DNA from: Alphaproteobacteria bacterium
Lineage (GTDB): Bacteria; Pseudomonadota; Alphaproteobacteria; CAAGCB01; CAG-977
Direction: 5' to 3'
Length of the DNA stretch: 29,925 bases
Assembly (NCBI GenBank): GCA_021639925.1
Contig: JAJXEL010000001.1
Coordinates: forward strand, 1 to 29,925
Under the pieces are notes generated by a model. That model was not told the origin of the DNA. It was given only the letters and a program-made list of their open reading frames with translations, and ran no database searches. Position numbers and translations under genes: made by a program. Numbering within the stretch: position 1 is the stretch's first letter; each line of letters begins with the position of its first letter. This document shows positions 8,702 to 16,888 of this stretch, one piece after another.

Positions 8702-9943
8702 ATGACTGAAAACAAAAATCCACTGGAACGGGAATCTTTGATTCTGCATGCTTCCGCCCGTCCGGGAAAAATAGAAATAAAAGCCACAAAACCGTTGGAA
8801 ACGCAAAGGGATTTGTCTTTGGCGTATTCTCCCGGCGTCGCGGCGCCGTGTTTGGAAATTCAGAAAAACCCCGACGACGCTTTTCTTTATACGGCTAAAG
8901 GGAATCTGGTCGCCGTCATGTCGAATGGAACGGCGGTTTTGGGACTGGGGGATATCGGTTCTTTGGCTTCGAAACCCGTGATGGAAGGCAAAGCCGTTTT
9001 GTTTAAACGTTTTGCCGACGTCGATGCGGTGGATATTGAAATCAATACCAAAGATCCTGATAAAGTCGTGGAAACGGCGGCTTTGATCGGCGGCGGATTC
9101 GGCGGAATCAATCTGGAAGACATCAAAGCGCCCGAATGTTTTTATATCGAAAGCGAATTAAAAAAGCGTCTGGATATTCCCGTTTTTCATGACGATCAGC
9201 ACGGAACGGCGGTCGTTGTCGCGGCCGGTTTGATCAACGGGCTGGAATTGACGGGCAGAAAAATCGGCGATGTCAGACTGGTTGTCAACGGCGCCGGGGC
9301 GGCGGCGGTGGCCTGCGCGTCGTTGCTGCGGGAAATGGGCGTTAAAAATATTATCATGTGCGATTCCAAAGGCGTCATTTATAAAGGGCGCAAAGAAGGC
9401 ATGAATCCTTTTAAAGAATCGTTTGCCGCCGAAACACCGCTGCGCACCCTGGCTGACGCGGTTAAAGGCGCCGATGTGTTTTTGGGCCTGTCGGTTAAAG
9501 GTGCGCTGAGTGCCGGCATGGTTAAGACAATGGCCGCCGCGCCGCTGATTTTCGCTTTGGCCAATCCGAATCCGGAAATTACGCCCGCCGAAGCTTTGGC
9601 GGCCGTTCCCGGCGCGATCGTTGCAACGGGACGTTCGGATTATCCGAATCAGATCAATAACGTATTGGGATTTCCTTATATTTTCAGGGGAGCTCTGGAC
9701 GTCCGCGCGGCCCGAATTAATGAACAGATGAAACAGGCGGCGGCTTATGCTTTGGCAAAATTGGCGCGCGAAGACGGCTTGTCAAAAGACAAAATCGTTC
9801 CGTCTCCGTTTGATCCCCGGCTGATTGATACGGTTCCTCTGGCGGTGGCCCGGGCAGCCTGCGAAACGGGGGCGGCGCGTCTGCCGGTAACGGATTGGGA
9901 CGCTTACCGGACTTTGCTGCGCGGCAGATTGAAAAAAGGATAA
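8702..9943 (+). CDS. maeB: Malic enzyme, short form without phosphotransacetylase-like domain
   Basis: Oxidative decarboxylation of malate to pyruvate in the cytoplasm, with NAD or NADP; the cofactor cannot be decided by eye. The malic-enzyme core is complete: LAYSPGVAAPC, then KGNLVAVMSNGTAVLGLGDIG, the metal-site stretch FHDDQHGTA, a Rossmann segment VVNGAGAAAVACASLL, and ALANPNPEITP. At 413 residues it consists of the catalytic domain only. The usual proteobacterial MaeB is about 750-780 residues, with a C-terminal phosphotransacetylase-like regulatory domain; here the frame stops cleanly and phoR begins six bases later, so no remnant remains. The ribosome site before the ATG is weak (AAAGAC), but there is no better in-frame start. 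Confidence 0.92.
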   Translation: MTENKNPLERESLILHASARPGKIEIKATKPLETQRDLSLAYSPGVAAPCLEIQKNPDDAFLYTAKGNLVAVMSNGTAVLGLGDIGSLASKPVMEGKAVLFKRFADVDAVDIEINTKDPDKVVETAALIGGGFGGINLEDIKAPECFYIESELKKRLDIPVFHDDQHGTAVVVAAGLINGLELTGRKIGDVRLVVNGAGAAAVACASLLREMGVKNIIMCDSKGVIYKGRKEGMNPFKESFAAETPLRTLADAVKGADVFLGLSVKGALSAGMVKTMAAAPLIFALANPNPEITPAEALAAVPGAIVATGRSDYPNQINNVLGFPYIFRGALDVRAARINEQMKQAAAYALAKLAREDGLSKDKIVPSPFDPRLIDTVPLAVARAACETGAARLPVTDWDAYRTLLRGRLKKG

Positions 9944-9949
9944 CGACTG

Positions 9950-11419
9950 ATGTCAAAGCAGAATTCTGATCAAAACGACGTTCCTTATCAATTCGCCGAA
10001 CGTGTTTTAACGGTTTCTCTGCCGACGGCGTTTATGCTGATTATTCTGGTCGCAGCCGGCGAAGTCCAAGTCATGAGCGCGATTGCCGGCTTTGCCATGG
10101 TTGTGTGCCTGACAATCGTTCTGGCTTTGCCGTTTTTGATGAATTTAAGAAATCTGACGCAGTACGTTCATCAGATCGCGCAGGAAGAAGAAGTGTCGGA
10201 TATTCCGACTTTCGGCAAAAAAGACGAAGAATCCGCCCGTATTATCGCCGCAATTAACCAGATGCGCAATATCTGGACGACGCGAACGGAGCAGCTGGAA
10301 GCGCAGACTTTGTCCGACGCCGCCGTATTAGACAGTCTGCCGGATCCTTTGCTGATGCTGGATAACGAAGGCCAGGTCATCGGCGCCAATCTGGCGGCGC
10401 GCGAACTGTTCGGTTTTAATGTCCGCGGCCAAACACTGCGACTGCTGGTCGATTCCCAATATCTGCCTTTGGCGGCGGAACGTATTTTACAGGGCGAAAC
10501 GCGCAAGGAAAGTCTGGAAATATGTTTAAAGCAAAAAGTGTTCAATGCGAAGCTGGAACGCCTGCCGGCAACGGCTAAAGCCGGGGCCGTTATGGTTTTG
10601 ACATTGTATGACATGACGGCGCGCAAACAATTTGAACAAATGCAGGCGGATTTTATCGCCAATGCCAGCCACGAACTGCGCACGCCTTTGTCTGTTTTGT
10701 CCGGATTTATCGAAACGTTGCAGTCAACGGCTAAAGAAGACGAACAGGCCCGGGAAAAATTTTTAACAATCATGCAGACTCAGGCGGTCAGAATGTCCGG
10801 ATTAATCGAAAGTCTGCTGTGTTTGTCGCGTCTGCAGATGAGCGAAGGGGAAAAACTGTCCGACCCTGTTGACGTTCCGGATCTGCTGCCGGCCGTTAAA
10901 CAGATGCTGGACGCCAAAGCGGTAAAAACAGATATGTCTATTGTTCTGAAATCCTGTGTCCAGCCGGGAATAATTTTCGGAAACGTCGGCGAATTGAATC
11001 AGGTTTTTCAAAATTTAACGGACAATGCGCTGAAATACGGCAAACCCGGCGGGCAGGTGACAATTTCCTGCCGTGTCTTTGAAAATAAAGATATTTCTGA
11101 AATCGAAGCACCGATGATTTACGCGGTTGCCGTTCATAATACGGGCGAACCGATCGCCGCGGAATATCTGCCGCATTTGTTTGAACGTTTTTACCGTGTC
11201 GCTGCGACCAAAAACAAAGCGGTCGGAACCGGATTGGGATTATCGATCGTACAGCAGATCGTCAAACATCATAACGGTGTTATAAAGGTGGAAAGTTCCA
11301 ATGAAACCGGGACGGTCTTTACGGTTTATCTGCCGATGTATCCGCAGGAGGATTTTGAGGAAACTTCCGGTCCAGAATCAACAGAACCGCCAGCCCCGGC
11401 AGACTCAGCAAAGCCGTAA
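9950..11419 (+). CDS. phoR: PhoR-type membrane sensor histidine kinase
   Basis: A 489-residue inner-membrane sensor kinase. Two adjacent transmembrane helices (about residues 19-36 and 42-64) give a short hairpin with almost no periplasmic domain. A linker, a PAS domain (about 110-225; DSLPDPLLMLDNEGQVIGAN), a HisKA helix with phosphoacceptor His241 (ASHELRTPLS), and a C-terminal HATPase follow (N box LTDNALKYG, G1-like VHNTGEPI, then GTGLGLSIV). This layout is that of PhoR, which senses phosphate sufficiency through the Pst system, but no phoB, pst or phoU gene lies in the window, so the target is inferred. The start is six bases after maeB, with AAGGA inside the maeB end. The Pro/Glu-rich C-terminal tail overlaps the end of ampG on the other strand by 101 bases. 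Confidence 0.85.
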   Translation: MSKQNSDQNDVPYQFAERVLTVSLPTAFMLIILVAAGEVQVMSAIAGFAMVVCLTIVLALPFLMNLRNLTQYVHQIAQEEEVSDIPTFGKKDEESARIIAAINQMRNIWTTRTEQLEAQTLSDAAVLDSLPDPLLMLDNEGQVIGANLAARELFGFNVRGQTLRLLVDSQYLPLAAERILQGETRKESLEICLKQKVFNAKLERLPATAKAGAVMVLTLYDMTARKQFEQMQADFIANASHELRTPLSVLSGFIETLQSTAKEDEQAREKFLTIMQTQAVRMSGLIESLLCLSRLQMSEGEKLSDPVDVPDLLPAVKQMLDAKAVKTDMSIVLKSCVQPGIIFGNVGELNQVFQNLTDNALKYGKPGGQVTISCRVFENKDISEIEAPMIYAVAVHNTGEPIAAEYLPHLFERFYRVAATKNKAVGTGLGLSIVQQIVKHHNGVIKVESSNETGTVFTVYLPMYPQEDFEETSGPESTEPPAPADSAKP

Positions 11420-12596
11420 TGACAAAAAACACGGGCCAGGTCGTATGATCTGCGATCCACCCGCTGCCCGAAGACAAAAGATCGCGCGGCAAAGCCATTA
11501 AAGAACTCAGCAGAGCATATTGCGTTGCGGTATAAGCCGTATTGCATAAAAAAGACATGTAAGCGACAAAAGCCGACGTCGCCATGGCTGACGCCAGGTT
11601 ATCGGATACAACGGAAATCATCAGCCATGTCAGGCTGTTTCCCTGCGTTGCCAGGTATGCGAAGGGCAAGTTGCTGATTCCCTGCAGAACGCCGCAGATC
11701 AGCAGGCTGCGCATGATGCCGAATCGCACGACCATAATGCCGCCCAGCAATCCGCCCGATATGGTGGCGGCAATGCCGTACAGTTTAACGACGGTGGCAA
11801 TCTGATCGTATGAAAAACCCATTTCGATATAAAAAGGCGCCGTCATTGTCCCCAGTGTCGTTTCGCAAAGTTTATACAGCATAATAAACAAAACGATCCA
11901 TATCCAGCCGGGGCGGGAAATAAAATCTTTGATCGGAGCCGCAACGGCGCTTTGGAAAAAGTTTTTGTTTTCTTTTACGGCGTGATGTTCCGGTTCTTTA
12001 ACGGTCAGGATTGTTATTATTCCGATAACGCCTGAAAAAGCCAGCAGCGTATAAACGTTTTCCCAGGATAATATTGTCGCCAGATACAAAGCCCCCGCAC
12101 CGGCGACCAGCATGCCGATCCGATAGCCGAAAACGAAACAACCCGAGGCGGCTCCCTGATCCTGCGGTTGAAAATCTTCGACACGGAAAGCGTCGAAAAC
12201 GATATCCTGGGAAGCCGAAAAAAAAGCCACGCAAACGGCGCATATTCCGGTCAGGACAGGCATTTGCGCCGGATTTGTCCTGATCAGCAAAAGCAGGCTG
12301 AGCATTAAAAAAAATTGAAAGACCAAAGCCCATGACCGCCTTTTGCCCAAGGTTTTTGTCAAAACGGGAATTTCACAGCGGTCAACATACGGCGCCCACA
12401 GAAATTTGAAACTGTAGGGAAAGCGGACTAAAGAAAATAAAGCGATATCCGTTTTGGAAACGCCCTGAGCCGCCAGCCAATAAGCCAAAGTGGAAAAAAT
12501 CAGAACAAACGGCAAACCGCTGAACAGCCCCAAAATGAACATGACGATCATTTTAGGGTTGCGGTAAACGCCGACGGATTCTTTCCAGCCGGCCAT
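11319..12596 (-). CDS. ampG: AmpG-type muropeptide permease (MFS)
   Basis: A 425-residue inner-membrane transporter of the major facilitator superfamily. AmpG brings GlcNAc-anhydroMurNAc peptides back into the cell during peptidoglycan recycling. The match to AmpG is strong: LGLFSGLPFVLI near the N-terminus, SFKFLWAPYVDR, GKRRSW, and FFSASQDIVFDAFRVE. About 12 hydrophobic helices are visible. The frame is open upstream to 12698, but I place the start at the ATG at 12596, one base after the typA stop; a longer start would lie deep inside typA and add a non-membrane, shadow-like segment. The last helix and tail are encoded opposite the phoR 3' end. It fits functionally with amgK and murU at 24608-26331. 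Confidence 0.9.
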   Translation of the reverse strand: MAGWKESVGVYRNPKMIVMFILGLFSGLPFVLIFSTLAYWLAAQGVSKTDIALFSLVRFPYSFKFLWAPYVDRCEIPVLTKTLGKRRSWALVFQFFLMLSLLLLIRTNPAQMPVLTGICAVCVAFFSASQDIVFDAFRVEDFQPQDQGAASGCFVFGYRIGMLVAGAGALYLATILSWENVYTLLAFSGVIGIITILTVKEPEHHAVKENKNFFQSAVAAPIKDFISRPGWIWIVLFIMLYKLCETTLGTMTAPFYIEMGFSYDQIATVVKLYGIAATISGGLLGGIMVVRFGIMRSLLICGVLQGISNLPFAYLATQGNSLTWLMISVVSDNLASAMATSAFVAYMSFLCNTAYTATQYALLSSLMALPRDLLSSGSGWIADHTTWPVFFVITALLSLPGLAVLLILDRKFPQNPPADTSADKP

Positions 12597-12597
12597 T

Positions 12598-14427
12598 TTA
12601 TTCCTGATCCAGCTTTGCCGCTTTGTTCGCGGCGCGCTTGCGCAAGTTTTCGTCCAAGATGACTTTGCGCAGCCGGAAAGTCTTGGGTGTGACTTCAACC
12701 AGTTCGTCTTCCTGAATATAAGCCAAAGCTTCTTCCAGACTCATTTTTTTCGGCGGGGTCAGCATGACGTTATCGTCTTTTCCGGCGGCGCGGATATTGG
12801 TCAGGTGCTTTGTTTTAACGGGATTGACTTCGATGTCGTTTGATTTCGTATGTTCCCCGATAATCATACCCGCGTAAACGTCAACGCCGGGTTCAATAAA
12901 CATCGGGCCGCGGTCTTCCAGTTTCCACAGGGCATAAGGAACGGCTTTGCCGTTGTCTGTTGAAACCATGACGCCCGTTCTGCGCCCCGGAATGGATCCT
13001 TTGTAAGGCTGGTAACTGTGAAACAGCTTGTTCATGACGCCCGTTCCGCAGGTATCGGTCAAAAACTGGGAATGATAACCGATCAGGCTGCGCGAAGGCA
13101 CCAGAAACGTAACGCGCGTTTTATTGCCGCCCGACGGACGCATATCCGTCATTTCCGCTCTGCGTTCGCCCAGTTTTTCGCAGACGGTGCCGACATATTG
13201 TTCGTCAACGTCAACGATAACTTCTTCAATCGGTTCCAGTTTTTTGCCCGATACGGGGTCGACCTGCATTAAAACGCGCGGGCGGCTGATGGACAATTCG
13301 TATCCTTCGCGGCGCATTTGTTCAATTAAAATGCCCAGCTGCAATTCGCCGCGTCCCGCGACTTCAAAAGCGTCCGTCGTATCCGTGCGCGAAATGCGCA
13401 GCGCGACGTTTCCTTCGGCTTCTTTTTGCAGGCGGTCCCAGATGACGCGGGACGTTACTTTGTCGCCGTCTTTGCCGGCCAGAGGCGAGGTGTTGATTGA
13501 AAACGTCATCGCCAAAGTCGGCGGATCAATCGGCTGGGCCGGAATCGGCGTTGTGACCGACTGATCGCATAACGTATCGGCAACGGTCGCTTTCGTCAGT
13601 CCGGCCAAAGCGACAATATCGCCGGCGCCGGCTTCTTCCAGCCCTGTGCGCTTTAATCCGCGGAAAGCCAGAATTTTACTGACGCGCGCCGTTTCTATCG
13701 TTTTGCCGTCCCGTCCGATCGCTTTAATCGTCGAATTTACTTTGATTGATCCGGAATGAATTTTTCCCGTCAAGATCCGGCCGACGAACGGATCGTTTTC
13801 GATCGCCGTCACCAGCAGCGAAAACGGCCCGTGCGGATCGCACTTTGGCGGGGGGACGTAATCCATGATCAAATCAAACAACGGCGCGATGGATTCGCGG
13901 GGATCTTTATCCAGGTCCCTGACGGCCCAGCCTTCGCGGCCGGAGGCGTAAAGAACGGGAAAATCCAGCTGTTCGTCCGTCGCGTCCAGTGAAGCGAATA
14001 AATCAAAAACTTCTTCGTAAACTTCCTGCGGTCTGGCGTCGGGGCGGTCAACTTTGTTGATGACGACGATCGGTTTTAACCCGATTTTCAGCGCTTTGCT
14101 GACGACGAATTTCGTCTGCGGCAAAGGCCCTTCGGCCGCGTCAACCAGAACAATGGCCGAATCGACCATGTCCAGAATACGTTCGACTTCGCCGCCGAAA
14201 TCGGCGTGCCCCGGCGTGTCGACAATATTAAAACGCGCCCCTTTCCATTCGACGGAAGTACACTTTGCCAAAATCGTAATTCCGCGTTCGCGTTCCAGAT
14301 CGTTGGAATCCAGCGCCCGTTCGGCGACAACCTGATTGTCGCGGAACGTCCCGCTTTGACGCAGCATAGTATCGACCAGTGTCGTTTTGCCGTGGTCGAC
14401 GTGGGCAATAATTGCAATATTACGCAT
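12598..14427 (-). CDS. typA: Ribosome-associated translational GTPase TypA/BipA
   Basis: A 609-residue GTPase of the elongation-factor family that binds the 70S ribosome and helps 50S assembly and stress or low-temperature growth. The G domain shows HVDHGKTT (residues 9-16), DTPGHADFGGEV and NKVDRPDA, followed by EF-G-like domains and the BipA-specific C-terminus (FIEPGVDVYAGMIIGEH). I start at the ATG at 14427, which gives the family's exact N-terminus MRNIAIIAHVDHGKTT and has AGAAGAA upstream; the open frame before it (to 14493) is not conserved protein. ampG follows one base after the stop. Confidence 0.97.
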   Translation of the reverse strand: MRNIAIIAHVDHGKTTLVDTMLRQSGTFRDNQVVAERALDSNDLERERGITILAKCTSVEWKGARFNIVDTPGHADFGGEVERILDMVDSAIVLVDAAEGPLPQTKFVVSKALKIGLKPIVVINKVDRPDARPQEVYEEVFDLFASLDATDEQLDFPVLYASGREGWAVRDLDKDPRESIAPLFDLIMDYVPPPKCDPHGPFSLLVTAIENDPFVGRILTGKIHSGSIKVNSTIKAIGRDGKTIETARVSKILAFRGLKRTGLEEAGAGDIVALAGLTKATVADTLCDQSVTTPIPAQPIDPPTLAMTFSINTSPLAGKDGDKVTSRVIWDRLQKEAEGNVALRISRTDTTDAFEVAGRGELQLGILIEQMRREGYELSISRPRVLMQVDPVSGKKLEPIEEVIVDVDEQYVGTVCEKLGERRAEMTDMRPSGGNKTRVTFLVPSRSLIGYHSQFLTDTCGTGVMNKLFHSYQPYKGSIPGRRTGVMVSTDNGKAVPYALWKLEDRGPMFIEPGVDVYAGMIIGEHTKSNDIEVNPVKTKHLTNIRAAGKDDNVMLTPPKKMSLEEALAYIQEDELVEVTPKTFRLRKVILDENLRKRAANKAAKLDQE

Positions 14428-14464
14428 GGAAGTTCTTCTTTTATTAAAGTTAAATGTCAATATG

Positions 14465-14493
14465 CTTTTACGTATTCTCAGGCTTTTTGTCAA
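14465..14493 (-). promoter_or_regulatory. Candidate sigma-70 promoter for typA-ampG
   Basis: On the minus strand, a perfect TTGACA (14488-14493) is followed by a 17-base spacer and TAAAAG (14465-14470), 38 bases before the typA ATG. The -35 box is ideal and the -10 box matches four of six positions. Confidence 0.5.
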
Positions 14494-14570
14494 TTCCCGT
14501 TGTCTTTTTTTCGTAGCCTTGCCGATATTTCGGGGGTATTCTGTAAATAAAGTGTTTGAAAGGAATATTC

Positions 14571-15104
14571 ATGAATTATCTTGCGGCGTCTGTAATGACG
14601 ATTTTTGCTTTTCCCTGCCTGGCGGCGACGCTGGCGGAACAGTTTTCTTTGATGGATATCAACAAAGACGGATTTCTGTCGGAAACGGAATTTGTAAACG
14701 GTATGCAAACGGCGAAGGAAACGACAAGCCTTCCCGCTGCTGCGGCGCAGACAGTTCCCGATGCGGCAAAGAAAAAAATTATTGATGACGCGATTGTTCA
14801 GACTAAAAAAAATCTGCCGTATAAAATAGATGATTCGACAGTTTGGACAGACGTTTATGCTCAGGACAACGAAATCCATTATATATACAGAATCGAAATG
14901 GACAGCAGCTCTTTGCCGCCGGGACAGCTGGCGGTTTTAAAACCTGTTTTGCAAAATCAGGTTTGCTCCTCTATCGTGCCGTCTATGTGCGGCGCGGTCA
15001 AAGACATTCTTTTGAAAAAAGGAATCCCGCTGGTAACGCATTACAACGATAAAACCGGTGAAGAATTGGCGTCCTGCCGGATTACCGAAGCCGATTGCCC
15101 CTGA
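14571..15104 (+). CDS. Secreted single-EF-hand protein of unknown function
   Basis: A 177-residue protein with a Sec signal peptide (residues 1-19, MNYLAASVMTIFAFPCLAA), so probably periplasmic or exported. Residues 29-40 (DINKDGFLSETE) form a canonical EF-hand loop, with Asp, Asn and Asp at positions 1, 3 and 5, Gly at 6 and Glu at 12, which should bind calcium. Only one loop is present. An Ala/Pro-rich linker leads to a C-terminal domain of about 100 residues with four cysteines (VCSSIVPSMC and SCRITEADC), able to form two disulfides. I do not recognise that domain. The ATG at 14571 has AAAGGA seven bases upstream and is preferred to an upstream TTG. It ends three bases from the convergent PfkB gene, with no terminator between. 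Confidence 0.8.
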   Translation: MNYLAASVMTIFAFPCLAATLAEQFSLMDINKDGFLSETEFVNGMQTAKETTSLPAAAAQTVPDAAKKKIIDDAIVQTKKNLPYKIDDSTVWTDVYAQDNEIHYIYRIEMDSSSLPPGQLAVLKPVLQNQVCSSIVPSMCGAVKDILLKKGIPLVTHYNDKTGEELASCRITEADCP

Positions 15105-15107
15105 CGG

Positions 15108-16106
15108 TTATCCGACTTTTTTTGCGATCAGCTCGCTGAGCGATATTTCCGGCCTGGCGCCATAATGGGAAATGATTTCCGCGGCGGCCAGCGCCCCCAT
15201 CTGCAAACATTCTGATACCGGCCTGTTCTGTGCCATTCCCGTCAGAAAGCCGGCGGCGAACAAATCGCCTGCGCCGGTTGTGTCAATCACGCGGTTAATC
15301 GGTTCGGCGGGAATTTCATAACGGGTTTTGCCGCAGATGGCGACAGCACCTTTCGCGCCGCGCGTCACGACGACGATTTCGCATAAATCCTGACATTTTT
15401 CAAACGCTTTTTCCGGATCGGTTACGTTGAACAGCGCTTTGATTTCGTCTTCATTGCAAAACAGGATATCAATGCCGTCTTTGATCAGCTGCAAAAAACT
15501 GTCCCGGTGGCGGTTAACGCAAAACGGATCGGACAAAGACAGAGAAACCTTGCGGTTATGTTTATGCGCCAGTTCGACGGCATAAGCCAGGGCGTCCTTT
15601 GCTTCCGGCCGGTCCCACAGATAACCTTCCATATAAACGATTTTTGTCTGCCGGATCAGTTCTTCGTCAATGTCTTTGCGCGATAATTTTGAACAAGCCC
15701 CCAGATAAGTGTTCATCGTTCTTTGGGCGTCCGGGCTGACAATAACCATACAGCGCGCGGTCGGCCGTTCGTTTTCCAGACACGGAGTCGTAAAATGAAC
15801 GCCGGATTTGGTAATATCCTGGCGGAACACTTCCCCCAGCTTGTCATCGGCGACTTTGCCGATAAAAGCCGGCTTTCCGCCCAAAGCCGCAATGCCGACC
15901 GCCGTATTGGCCGCCGATCCGCCGGAACATTCAACGCCGTTTTTGGCGATATGTCCGTAAATTTGTTCGGCCAAAGAAGCATCAATCAACGTCATCATGC
16001 CCTTGGGCATATTATGCTGCGTTAAAAAATCGTCGTCCATATTGGCCAGCACGTCAACCATGGCATTTCCGATTGCCACAACGTCAAAACGTGTCAGAGC
16101 GTTCAT
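15108..16106 (-). CDS. PfkB-family carbohydrate/nucleoside kinase, adenosine-kinase type
   Basis: A 332-residue cytoplasmic ribokinase-fold kinase. Both PfkB signatures are present: GGSAANTAVGIAALGG near the N-terminus and DTTGAGDLFAAGFLTG near the C-terminus, the latter holding the catalytic Asp and the anion hole. The N-terminus (FDVVAIGNAMVDVLA) and the general sequence match alphaproteobacterial proteins annotated as adenosine or sugar kinase; the substrate cannot be fixed from sequence alone. The ATG at 16106 has a strong GGAGGT ribosome site. An in-frame extension to 16163 lacks support. It is a single-gene unit with its own promoter. Confidence 0.88.
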   Translation of the reverse strand: MNALTRFDVVAIGNAMVDVLANMDDDFLTQHNMPKGMMTLIDASLAEQIYGHIAKNGVECSGGSAANTAVGIAALGGKPAFIGKVADDKLGEVFRQDITKSGVHFTTPCLENERPTARCMVIVSPDAQRTMNTYLGACSKLSRKDIDEELIRQTKIVYMEGYLWDRPEAKDALAYAVELAHKHNRKVSLSLSDPFCVNRHRDSFLQLIKDGIDILFCNEDEIKALFNVTDPEKAFEKCQDLCEIVVVTRGAKGAVAICGKTRYEIPAEPINRVIDTTGAGDLFAAGFLTGMAQNRPVSECLQMGALAAAEIISHYGARPEISLSELIAKKVG

Positions 16107-16139
16107 ATAAAACCTCCGTATGGGGTTAAAGATAACGAC

Positions 16140-16167
16140 AGTATAAAGAAACTTACAATTCAAACAA
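16140..16167 (-). promoter_or_regulatory. Candidate sigma-70 promoter for the PfkB kinase gene
   Basis: On the minus strand, TTGTTT (16162-16167), a 16-base spacer and TATACT (16140-16145) lie 34 bases before the ATG. The -10 box is a good match. Confidence 0.5.
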
Positions 16168-16211
16168 GACTCTGCTACAAAAATAAGGGATTTTTTTCGG
16201 AGTATAAAGAC

Positions 16212-16886
16212 GTGCTGGCTGAATTAAAAAATGCGTTCAAAGATGTTTTTTCCAAACAAATCAGAGGGTTAATATGGCTTACGGCGATAACGACTCTGCT
16301 GGTTTTTATTGTTCTTTTTTGTTTGTTTGTCTTCGGTATGTCCTTTTTTGAACTGGCGGACAGCCCGAAGCTGGAAAAAACGGTGGAAGTCCTTGGTTAT
16401 ATTCTGTTTTTTATCATGTCTTTGATGCTTTTCCCCGCTGTGGCGACATTTGTATCGGGTTTTTTTATCGATTCGCTGGTCGACCGGACGGCGAAAAAAA
16501 ATAATATTTCCGGCCTGAGGGACGTTCCTTTGTCCGAAAGCGTTGTTTTATCAGGAGTCGCCGCCTTTAAAGGAGTCGCTTTGTCCGCCGTATTGATCCC
16601 CGTTACACTGATGCTGGGGCTGATTCCTTTTGTCAATCTGGTGCCTGTTGTTTTATATTATGGGTTAAACGGTCGACTTTTGGCCAGGGAATATTTCTTT
16701 GCCGTCGCTTTGCGCTATATGCCTAAGGACAAGGCGGAAGAAATGTTCGGCCGTTATGCCGGGTATTGGACGAAAAGCGGGATTATTATCGCCGTTTTAA
16801 TGACAATTCCCGTCATGAACGTTATTTCCCCGCTGATTGCAATGGCGTTTATGCAGCTGCTGTTTTTAAAAAAACAACAAGGATAA
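16212..16886 (+). CDS. EI24/CysZ-like integral membrane protein
   Basis: A 224-residue inner-membrane protein with about four to five hydrophobic segments (roughly residues 20-45, 60-88, 118-150 and 190-220). The order, and the motif region LNGRLLAREYFFAVALRYMP, fit the EI24 domain family, to which the sulfate-uptake protein CysZ belongs. No sulfate gene is nearby, so I do not assign CysZ function. The start is a GTG at 16212 with CGGAG about nine bases upstream; no ATG fits. A weak promoter candidate (TTACAA at 16153, TACAAA at 16176) precedes it. The lipoprotein gene starts two bases after its stop, so the two are surely cotranscribed. Confidence 0.8.
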   Translation: MLAELKNAFKDVFSKQIRGLIWLTAITTLLVFIVLFCLFVFGMSFFELADSPKLEKTVEVLGYILFFIMSLMLFPAVATFVSGFFIDSLVDRTAKKNNISGLRDVPLSESVVLSGVAAFKGVALSAVLIPVTLMLGLIPFVNLVPVVLYYGLNGRLLAREYFFAVALRYMPKDKAEEMFGRYAGYWTKSGIIIAVLMTIPVMNVISPLIAMAFMQLLFLKKQQG

Positions 16887-16888
16887 GA

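Noticed and set aside
10171..10773. A 200-codon open frame on the minus strand inside phoR
   Set aside because: Antisense to the PAS and HisKA coding region, Ser/Arg-rich and motif-free.
12597..12698. N-terminal extension of ampG to 12698
   Set aside because: The extra 34 residues are antisense-free but lie within typA in another frame and are unlike AmpG; the ATG one base after the typA stop gives the normal N-terminus.
14428..14493. N-terminal extension of typA to 14493
   Set aside because: The extra 22 residues overlap the promoter region and are not found before the conserved MRNIAIIAHVDHGKTT start.
14490..14879. A minus-strand open frame opposite the EF-hand gene and typA upstream region
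   Set aside because: It has an unusual Phe/Arg/Asn-rich composition, no domain, and lies opposite a gene with a clear signal peptide and ribosome site.
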